From Minisyncoccota bacterium (GTDB taxonomy: Bacteria > Patescibacteriota > Minisyncoccia > Phycocordibacterales > UBA918): DNA of 46,505 nucleotides. Position numbers and translations under genes: made by a program. Within the stretch, counting starts at the first letter, position 1, and every line of letters begins with the position of its first letter. Below, one piece after another: positions 28,401 to 40,400 of the stretch. The stretch covers positions 1-46,505 of the forward strand of contig JAJOLD010000001.1 of NCBI GenBank assembly GCA_021129515.1. Direction: 5' to 3'. Below the pieces are notes generated by a model that was given only the letters and a program-made list of their open reading frames with translations, was not told where the DNA came from and made no database searches.

Positions 28401-31400
28401 GCTCACCAACTTCTTAGAATTTGAGAATATCAATACACCGTCTGACAAGGCACCATTTACCAGTGGTAACCGTATTCGGTTTACTTCACCAACAACGCTG
28501 ACAGCGAGCACTACGTATTGGTGGCGGGTGCGTGGTCGTGATCCTGATGGTTCTAATACCTATGGGACGTGGTCAGTACCAAGCAGTTTCACTACCAATG
28601 GCGCTATCGTGGTCAGTGAGTGGCATCAGACTACTGGACATCAATTTGATACGGACACCTTGGTCAATCTTGCAACGAGTACGGGTGCGGTGTCACTCAC
28701 GAGTAGTCCGGCGGTGCTTACCACATCAGCTATTGATTTTGACGATGCAACCGTGGGTAATGCATGGGGTGCGGTCACGTGGAGTGATACTGAAACGTCA
28801 GGGACGATTCTCTATCAGATAGAGTATTATGACGGTACCTCATGGGCGTTGGTGCCTGATAGTGCACTTGCAAACAACAGTATTGGTAATGGTACCGCAC
28901 CGCTCAATATCTTAGGACTTGATACAGATACCTACAATCAAATCCGTATCGTTGCAACGCTCACCGGCGCCACACTCTCAATTGAAGACCTCACCGTACA
29001 ATGGGGGCAGCGAGTGAACACACCGACACTGCTTGACCCGTTTGATAACGAAAAAATTGCAGACACCACACCTGAATTCACCTTTACTACCACCGATCCG
29101 CAACTCGATGATTTGGTCTACGAGGTGTCCTATAGTACCGACTATATATTTGTAAGTAGTACTACTGTCAACTCGAGTACCACACCGGCAGATTTTGCAA
29201 ATGTCTCGACACCGCTTGATACTAATCCGTACAATTCGGGTGATACCATTCGCTACACCATACCGGGTGGGGCAGCCCTCACTAACGGTGAAACTTACTG
29301 GTGGCGGGTGCGTGCAAAAGACCCAGCCGGAGGAGATGCCTGGTCACCATGGTCTGATGCTGATGCGCTTACCGTTGATACCTCGGTGACGGTCTCGACC
29401 TGGTTCCAAACGACCCAAGCACAGTTTGCACAAGGGGAACTTGATGGATTGGTTGCGTCGACCTCGGGCTCAGTGGGACTTAACACAGAAATTGGAGAAT
29501 ACGGAAAAGTAATTGTTGATGCAGAAGATTGGACAACGGTGAACACAACAGGCTCGTACAACACACCAGTGGTGGTAGCGTCACTCCGATATGCACCACA
29601 AGGTGAAACACAACGTGCCGTGCGTGTCCGTAACAAAACTGAAACCTCATTTGAAATAAAAGCAGATGATCCAAATGGTGTGTTGACGGGTACAACAACC
29701 GTTGATTATTTGGTGATGGAAGCGGGTGATTGGACCATGGCTGATGGTGCCGGCGGTACACGCGTTATTGCAGGTACGTTTAGTGAGGTGAGCGATGTGC
29801 AGGGAGGTGGCAGTTATGCAGGAAGTGGATATGGTGAAGATGTTGCCTTTTCTCCACCATTTGCAAGTGCGCCAGCAATTGTTGCAACCGTCTCAACTGA
29901 AAATGATGCGTCCTGGGTGGTCGCGCACCTCAACGACGGCAATACACGCTCAAACCCACCAGATGCAAGTAACATGGGTATATATCTTGGAAGGAGTGCC
30001 TTAAGTGCGGTGCATGATCCTGAAGATGTTGATTATATTGCGATAGAAAGTGGACACGGTACCAATAACGGTGGTGAATTTGATGCTGACGTAGGTTCAG
30101 ATTCACACAATGAGCCACCGGTCACTGCAGAGGCATATAACACCGCATTTAGCGTTGCGCCTGAAGTAATCATTGTGATGCAGGCGGCAGAACAAGACGG
30201 TAATGGTGCATGGTTCTCAGTGTATGAAGATACAGCACCAACTGCTGCAAACTATTATCCTGTAAGCGATGAAGCAGGAGACCGAAACCATACCCCTGAA
30301 CCGGTGTTTGCGATTTCATTTGAAAATGCATCGGGAGTACTGGTGCGTGAAGCATCATCGGGCGGTGGTTTGTCAGGTACAATCTATAGTGAACCTATCT
30401 ACTTTAGTGATGGTGCTGGTCCAAAGTTTGAGGAGTTCCTTTGGAGTGATAGCACGCCAGGTACGAGTACTATCCGGTATCAGCTTGAGTATCTTGCGGG
30501 TGGGTCTACCTGGACGCTCATTCCTGATACCGATTTAGCTGGAAACAGTGTGGGTACTACTACTGCACCAGTTGACTTGACGGGGCTTGATGTGGTGACA
30601 TATGACACCATTCGTATTGTTGGTACATTGGCGTGTGCAAATGGTACTTGTCCTGAGTTACACGACTGGACCATTGCATGGTCTGAAGGGGTGACTGTGT
30701 CAGGTACTGCACAGGAATATGACCGAGCCACGGCAGTGACTTCAGGGACGGTGCGGATTGCGGTAAACGGTGTGTTGAGTGCTAATACCGGCACTATTGC
30801 AGGTGGCACCTGGAGTATCAACAACATCACTGCATTTGCAGGCGATGTAATTACCGTGTTTGTCGATGGAGCCGCTGAAGCACAAGAAGCAGTGAATGTC
30901 TTTGTATATGACGGCATCGGTGACATGACGGGCGTCGCACTCTATGAGCAGCATCTCGCACTTGATGCAGATGAAACAGCGACCACAACGCTTGCACATC
31001 TCAGTACATACGATAATAGCGTGTCTGGTGATGAAGACATCTTCTTTGATGTCGACGGGTTAGGCGATTTGACGCTCTGTACTGCTGGTGCGTGTAGTCG
31101 GATTAATCTGTACATTGGTGCGGGCAATAGTTTTGTGCCCGCAACATCAACGGCTGAAACACTCCGTGTACACGACTATGTCAACGATGGATTTGTTGCA
31201 CTTGATGGTAATACGCTTGAGGTAAGTGGATCGTGGGAAAATAATGCCAATACGCAGATTGATACATCGACCGTTATATTTACTGCATCCTCGACGGTTG
31301 AGACACTTGCTGATGTGTCAGGTACACTTTCTTTCAATAACCTCACTTTTGGTAATGCGGCAAGTACAGCACAGTGGCAATCAGCGTATCCGTATAGTAT

Positions 31401-34400
31401 TGCCGGTGATTTGTCAGTGCAGTATGGAACATTGGATAGAGCGTCGTCGACGATAACGGTGTCGGGTGATATTACGACGGGTGCAGCAGGTATCTGGTCT
31501 GGTGTAGCAACGACCACCTTTGCAGGAACAGCACCGGCGCAATGGACCGATGCAACTACGCTTGGACAGGATATTGGACATGTGGTTATTGATGGACCAG
31601 CGCTGACCGTTGCTGCACAGAGTAATGTACGTGCGTCATCGATCATCATTGGTGCTGATGACACCTTTGATGCTGGTGGTACCTATACCATTGCCGTGCT
31701 GGGCGATGTTACTAATAACAACATATTTACCCCACGCACGAGTACCTTGGCATTGGTTGGTGCGTCATCGGTGGTGACTATGAACAATTCGTCACTCTAC
31801 ACCGTGCATGCGTCTGCAACTATGAGTGTTGCATTTACTGATACCAATATCGTCGTGTTGGATAATTTCCAAATTGCGACAGGTACGGTGACCTTGCCAA
31901 CGGGTACCACAACCATTGGTGGCTCCTTTAGTAACATCGGAGGTAATTTTGCACACAATAATGGTGCGGTGGACATGGTTAGTACCGGTGCTGAAACGAT
32001 TGCGCAACAAGGTACCAATTTCTTAAATGCATTCTACAATCTGTCATTTACGGGTTCTGGTAGCTGGTCATTTGTCGATACTGCAGCAACAACCACAAAC
32101 GATTTTATTATTACCGATGGTGCGGTGACGCTCCCAAGCAGTCAGCTTACGGTTGGTGGTGCATATCGTACTGAGGGTTCTGGTTCATTTGCGCACAATA
32201 CTGGTGAGGTCGTGCTCTTGGTCACTGCAAGTGATGCGGTGACGACAAACGGTTCTGCCTTTGAGGATGTCCGTATCCGTAACGCGGCAAGTGGTGCCTG
32301 GTATGACTTTGACTGGACAAGTCGAAAAGCAATTACTATTGATGCAAGTGTGATTGACGCAACACTGACCAATTTCCCAGTCTATGTTGATTTAGCGGAC
32401 TTGGGTTCTGATTTCTTCACTGAGGTCAATGCAGACGGTGGCGATATTCGTATCACACAAAGCGATGGGGTCACTGAGGTTGCGCGCGAAGTGGTGGCTA
32501 TTAATACCGGTGCTGAAACAGGAGAATTGCACTTCAATGCAACCAGTATTGCAAGTACGACCGATACCACCTTCTATATCTACTATGGAAATAGCGGAGC
32601 GTCGGAACCTGCAGCAAGTGCAACCTACGGGAGCGAGAATACCTGGAATAGCAATTATGAAGCGGTGTATCACTTGAGTGAATCCGGATCGACGTATAGT
32701 GATAGTACCAGTAATGGGCACGATGGTACGGGTGAAGGTACCAATCCAACCGTAACCACTGGGGTGCTCGGTGATGGGCAAGATATTGCCAGTGGGCGCA
32801 TTGACCTCGGTAATGGCATGAATACGGATCTTATTTCCGCAGGTGCGTATGTAGTATCTGTGTGGGTGAATCTCGACACCTCAGCAAGTGACCAGTCACC
32901 TGTCTCACAATATACTGCTGCAGGAGATTTTCTCTTCTGGGCTGATGCAGGCGGAGGTGGGACGGGATTCTGTCATTACAACGGTACGTATATGCCAAGT
33001 GACTGTGTGGATTTGAATAATCAAAATGTAAGTACCTGGCAATATCTTGTTGCTCGACACGATGGAAGTGTTGGTTCGGTGTATGTCGATGGACAGATTA
33101 CAGGCGTGGGTGATACATCGTCAACGTTTGCCGTTGATGCAGGTGTGCGGTTTTCTATCGGTACCCAAAATGGTGACAGTACCGCCCGGCAGTTCAATGG
33201 ACAAGTCGATGAAGTGCGTATTGTATCAAGCGCACTCTCTGCGGAATGGATTGCCGCAGAGTACCAAAACCAAGCAACCACCACTGATTTCTATACGATT
33301 GCTGCTTCAGAAGATGTCTTTGCGCGCACCTTTACTGAGGCTGCCGCTACGGTGCTCGGTGACATCACTATTGAAAGTGGTGAGGTGGTATTTCCATCAG
33401 GAGTACTCTCAGTAGGTGGGTCGTTTGATAACGATGGTACGTTTGCTGCAAATAACGGTACCGTGCTCTTTAACTCAGCTGCAGGGAGTGAAACTATTGC
33501 TGCGGGTGTGTCTTCGTTTGCGACCGTGCAGTTTAACCATGCCGCAGGCGACTTTACAATTACAGAGCATGCCACAGCAACTGATGCACTTGCACTGGTA
33601 GATGCTGCATCCTTTACGGTCAATAGTGGTTTAGTACTTGCATCACAAGGTGCCTTTACCAATACCGTGGGCGGTGCAAGTACGACTTGGACGGGTACAA
33701 CGCTCAAACTCTCAAGTGGTGGGGATGTTCCTATAAATACTACTGCTGACGCCGGTGACACCTATGCAACCCTGCTAACGACAGGTGATACCAGCGTTTC
33801 TATGTGGAATTCAGCTGCAGGTACGTACACCACCATGGATACTGCATCTATTTATTCACAAGATCATGCGGGTGTTGATGGTGATCTCTATATCTTTGGA
33901 ACATACACACGAGACAGTGGTACAGAATACTGGAGTTATGCGACTGATTTTGACGGTACCGACCTCGGCACCACATCACCGCGTGCCGTCTCCGTACATG
34001 TAGAAAACGGCGCGTCGGTAACTATTGCAACATCTTCGTTCGAAATGCGCGGTGTTGCAGGGGCATCAACTACGGTCGATGCACAAAGCGGCAGCTTTGC
34101 TATTACTGCAGCACATGCAACGGTCACGGCAGAATACTTTACGATGACCGGTACTGATGCAGACGGACTTGCCTTGACGAGTTCAACAACCGTCACTACC
34201 TTTGATCGCTTTATGTTCACCATCGGTGCTGGGGTGTCTGCAGTCACGGTAGATGCGTCCACTATTGATACGAATCCTGCTGCACAGTTCTTTGAAACAG
34301 GATTTGTCAGTGGTGGTGGGTCTGCCAACGTAACGCTCAGTGGTAGCCCCACTTCATTCTGGTGGTTCCGCGATGGTGCGGGTGACCGATACGGAGAAGC

Positions 34401-37400
34401 CTTTGATAACGCTGATGGTAATCCTGGTGCATTACGCTGGGATGATAGTAATTACACTATCGATATTTCGGGTACCGTGTATGCCGATGATGGTACCACT
34501 ACACTCGGTGGTCCAACCTGTGACGGTGTCACCAATGTCGTGCGTGTGGTTGTTGATGGTGGTACCTATACCGATAGTGTGCCGTGTAGTGATGCCAGCG
34601 GAGCATACACATTGAGTAATGTTGCGTATGTGGGTGATGCTGATTTGGTAGTGTATCTCGATACAAATGGTGGTGTGCTCGGCAGTGTCTATACAAAGAC
34701 ACCAACGGGGAATATTACCGACCTCAATATATATGCACATCGTGTCATGACTCGACACGAAGATACTGCTGCAATGACTATTGCCGATATGGTGCATTAT
34801 GATGAAGACGATGATAGCGACCTGCGTGTGTCTACCGCGACGGGCTCACCAGATACAGTGATTGTACGTGCTGACACTGAGCTTATCATTGCATCAAGTA
34901 CCACGTTTGCACCGAGTGGTACCGTTACGGTGGAATCGGGAGGTAGTGGTATGGCATATGATGGCTCATTCCATATCGATGACAACGCGACCTTTACTGC
35001 TAGTGGTACAGAAACACATCGTGTTGGTGGTAGTTTCTTCCGTGATACTGGCTCGAGTTTTGATGCAGCATCGACCACATTTATCTTTACTGCCACAACC
35101 AGTGGTAAGGCAATTACCAGTGTGGTGAGCGGTGATACAGCATTCCATGCAGTGCAGTTTACTGGCGTTGGGGGAGCCTGGAATCTGAATACCGATATTG
35201 CATTGACTGCAGACCTGACACTTGCCACCGGTACGCTTACAGGAACTGGCAATATTACGCTTACGCAAGGCGCATTTACTGGTGACGGTTCGCTGTCACT
35301 TGGTGGCGGTACGGTGAGTATTGCGGAGGGGAGTGTGCTTGGTGGGGTCAATCCATGGACATTCCACAACATAACGCTTGGTACCGGCACCACATACGGC
35401 ACGACAACCAGAGCATCGCTCGCGACGACGACGGTCGGTGGCGTGCTCACCGTTACTGCAGGGCATGTGCTCGACATGGGTGGTTCGCACTGGGAGCTTG
35501 CTGGCGCAGGAACGCCATTGGTGCTGACGGGAACACTTGATACAGCAACCAGTACAGTACGGTACAGTGCATCTGCGGCAACCAATATTGTGAGTGGTGC
35601 GTATTACAACCTCCTTTTGAGTGCAAGTGGTAATGCACCAACATATACGGCAATCGGTCCTGGTATTACCGTTGGTAATGCGCTCACGATAGGTGGTGCA
35701 ACTACAACCAATGTGACCTTTACCACCAACGATACCGCTCTCGATGTTGCAGGGGATATGACCATTGCAACAACAGGTGTCTTTGTGGCAAGTGACAGTG
35801 GCAGCTTCACCCTTGCGGGGAGTTATGATAATAACGGCACCTTTACCGCAGGTGATGGTACGGTCACCTTTGATGGTGTCGGGAGTGCAACGGTTGCTGC
35901 GGGAAGTTCGGCATTTGCGACGGTGCTACTCACCGGTACCGGTGACTATACGTTTAGTGAATATGCATCAGCAACGGAAGCATTCAGTATCGGAAGTTCG
36001 GTGGGGTCGTTTACACTTGCAAGTGGGGAAACCTTGGCGGTTGGCGGCACCTTTACCAACGCACTTGGTGGCGCATCAACAACATGGAGTGGTTCAACGC
36101 TTGAGCTTGCGGGCGGCAGTAATTACGCAATCAATGCAAAAACTATCGCAGATCGGTACAACACGTTGGTCGTAGCGGACGGAACACAAATTCGCATGTG
36201 GAATAGTAGTGCAACTACTACCATGGTACTTGATACGAGTTCACTCTATTCAATGGATCATGCCGGTGTGGATGGTGCGGTGTATGTATATGGTACCTAC
36301 ACTAAAACGGCTGGTACTGATTATTGGAGTTATGCAACTGACTTTGATGGTACCGATTTGTCTGGTGGTGATGAGCGAGCCGCATCGGTGTACTTTGCTG
36401 AGTATAGTACTACCACATATACCGGTGGTGGATTACAGGTGCTTGGTACGGCATCGGCAACCACGACCCTCCAAAAACAACCACCACTTGCATCTGGGGT
36501 GACCATTGTTGATGGCTTTACTTCGGGCACCACTAAAACCATTTCAGCAGGCATTAATCGACTATTGGTGGTTGGTATTTTTGCTGAAGATAGTGCAACA
36601 AATGCAGATATAGACACCGTCACGTATGGGGGAGAAACAATGACTGAAATACATGATGAGCAAATCACCACCGTCTTTACCAATGCAGTATGGGTTGGGT
36701 ATCTCGATGAAACAGGGATGAGTGCTGCTATTGGAAATACCATTAGCCCAACATGGGTTGGCGGTACACCTGACTCTTCCGTGCTCTATAGTTCGGTGGT
36801 GCTCGGGCATGTTGATCAGGTTAACCCAATTTCTGGCTGGAGTGCAGATAGTGCGGCAAGTGTTGCAACACTGCAGGCGACGTCATCACTCTCTGTGGCA
36901 GATGGGGACCGCACGCTCTATTTCACGGGTGTTGGTTCGGGTGGGGTAACGCATACCCCTTCCAGCGGCTATACCGAAGGTACTGAGGAAGACGATACCA
37001 GTGCCGTTGCAGCAACTGCCCACCGCGCAATTACGGGAAGTGGTACAGAGTACCCAACCGCAACATGGTCGAGTGCTGTCAATCATGTGGTAATGCTTTC
37101 ACTCAATGTCCGTTTTGCAACACCACTGGCGAGTACCTACGGGTTGCGTATTGGTGGTACGGCATCAACCACATGGTCCTACTATAGTATTCGCGAAATT
37201 GATGCAGATGGGCTTACCTTTAGTGGTACACCAAACGTCACCTCATTGTCATATGGTGATTTCCTTGTCGCACATGATGGTGGTTCAGCGCTCACTATTG
37301 GAGGTACGGTGATTAATGAAAATCCAGCAAAGAACTTTGTTGCAAACACCTTTGCAACGTCGAGCACCTTCGCGACTGCATACAATGTCACTGCAACGGG

Positions 37401-40400
37401 TACGGCAATCAGCTCATGGCGCTTTGTGAGCCATGTCGGTGATCTTGCGGGTGAATCATATGATAATGATCTGGGCGGTGACCCTGGGTACGTGGTGTGG
37501 GATGATAGTGCGGCTAATATTACGATTTCAGGAAACGTCTACAGCGATGAAGGAAGTACTGTGTCTTCAGTGTGTGATGGTGCAACCAACAACATTACAC
37601 TGCGGGTTGCTGGCTTAACCAGTTACACTACAAGCTGTAATGCAACCACAGGCTTCTATCAAATTACGGGTGTTGCCTATGGTCCAACCGATACCCTCAC
37701 ACTCTACATTGACAACGAGCCGGAAAACGCGGCAAACGTGACGGTAGCCCCGGTATCATCAATTGGTGATATGCATTTGTATGAAAATCGTGTCATTGTG
37801 CGTCATGAAAATACTGACCCGCTCACCATCGCAGATATGTCTGTATGGGATGATAGTGATGATGGTGATATTCCATTCACTGCGGTCGATGGTGGTACCG
37901 ATACCCTGACCCTCCCTGCAGATTACAAACTCATTGTATGGAATAACAAAACCTTTGCACCAGCAGGTAATATAACGCTCGCAGGCGGTGGCGCAGGTGC
38001 CGCGTATGATGGTACGCTCGCACTCTTTGCAGATGCACAATTTGCCGCAGCAGATGGAGAAAATCATTCCATTGGAGGCAGTATGGTGATGGATGCCGAT
38101 GCAGTATTTGATGCACAGGAATCAACAATGACCTTTACCACCACAGCTGCAGCGCGCACTATTGATACCAATGAGCAGCCATTCTATAAACTCACCTTTA
38201 ACGGCACTGGTTCATGGTCCATTGCAAATACCGATCTGGCAGTCGATAGTGATTTGAGTATTACGCAAGGTACGCTCACACTTCCAAGCGGTACCACAAC
38301 CATCTCAGGGTCTATGAATGCGGGTGGTGGTTCATTTGCACATAATAATGGTGTGGTGGTCTTTGATTCAGCAGGTACCGGAGAAGTGCTGTTGACTGGC
38401 GGATCCGCATTTAATGAACTTATATTCACGGGTGATGGTTCATGGAATATGAATGATACACATGCCACCGCAACTGACCGCGTGCGTATTGCCAATGGAG
38501 CTGTTCGATTCCCATCAGGTTCTATGGCAATTGGTGCAGATTTGACCGTACATGCTACAGGAACTCTGATGCACAACAATGGTGCTGTGTGGCTCACCTC
38601 AACTGCACCGACTACAACCGTGACACTCACTGGGTCCGATTTGTACACACTGGTTGCAAACGGTGATAGCGAGCTCGTGTTTGCCGATACTAACGTGGCA
38701 TTGCAAGGTGACTTGACCTTGCTCCAAGGCACCACAACGGCAGCGACCGGTACACTCTCTATTGGTGGCTCATTCCAAAATGATGCATCGTTTAGTCATG
38801 CTTCAGGAACACTTTACTTCAACTCAGGCGACACTGGAGAAACGGTGTCAGTTGGTGGTGATGCACTACACAACGTGCTCTTTGCATCAGCGGGCGGTGG
38901 TTGGACTATGGTGACGAGTGCAACCACAACGGGTAATTTCTCACTCACCAATGCAACGGGGTATGTACAAACATCAGGTACCACACTCACGGTTGCCGGT
39001 GTATTTACCAACACAGTGGGTGGTGCTGCAACTACCTGGACTAATACCACCCTTCGACTCACCTCTGGTACCGACTATGCAATCAATACCAAGGCAGCAG
39101 GAGGGGATAGTTACGCAACCATAGCACTTGCGGATGAGATGGATGTGCGTTCATGGAATTCAAGCTACACCACGGTCACGCTCGCGACATCATCACTCTA
39201 TTCTCAGGACCATGCATCGGTTGATGGTGACCTCTATATCTATGGTGACTTCACACTTGCAACAGGAACCGCATACTGGAGTTATGCAACGGACTTTGAC
39301 GGTACGGTGCTGACTGGTGGTAGTCGCCGCGCGGTTGATGTGTTTATAGCATCAGGATCAACCGTCAGTGTTGATGGCGGCTCGCTCTATATGGTCGGTG
39401 ACGCAACAGCAACCACTACCGTGCAGGGCGTGAGTGGCTATACCTATCCATTTAGCGTTGCGAGCGGTCTCTTTGATGCACAATATTATGCATTTAGAAA
39501 TCTCAATGCATCAGGACTCCATTTTGCAGATACACCAACCATTAATGCACTCTCATATGGAGATTTTGTCTTGGATGTTTCAGGCGGCTCTTTGATTACT
39601 CTCAGCTCAACCACCTTAAATGCAAACGCCTCAATGGTTATTCCGGGTGTACGCTTTGCAACCACATCGGCAATTTCTGGTGTTAACGTTACGCTCTTGG
39701 GTACTACCACTAATGCATGGCAATTCATTGGACACAGCGGCAATATCAGTGGTGAGGCATATGACAGTGACGATGGTACTAATTGTGGTTCAATTCGATG
39801 GGACGATAGCTCATGTTTGCTCACGCAGCAGACTGGGTATCGATGGCGTACTGACGATGGCGGGTTGGGCGTGCCTGATGATGAATGGCTTGATACCGAC
39901 TGGAGTAAGCGTCGGCAAATTCGAGTACGTAATGATGATGCAACGACCTATACCAATATGCCAGTACGTGTAGAAGTATCTTATGACAGCGACATGCAGA
40001 CTGACTTTGAAGATGTACGCTTCACCGATGCAGCAGGAACGACCGAACTCTCATATTGGGTTGAGCGATATACCGCAAGCACCGATGCAACTGTGTGGGT
40101 ATTGGCACCGTCATTGGCAGCATCAGACATTACCACTATCTATATGTACTATGGGAATGCACTAGCAACCTCATCGGCTTCTGGCACCGCAGTCTTTAAT
40201 GCATTTGATGATTTTGAAGATAATGATATTGCTGAATATAGCGGTGATACAACCCTCTTCCAAACCGATACCACCTTCAACTATAACGGGAACTTTGGTC
40301 TTGAAGCGTCAGACACCAACGAAAAAACAGATAATGGACTCTATGATACAACCGATGTTGCAGGGCAGGGTGAGATTATTCGCTACCTCCAATATATCGA

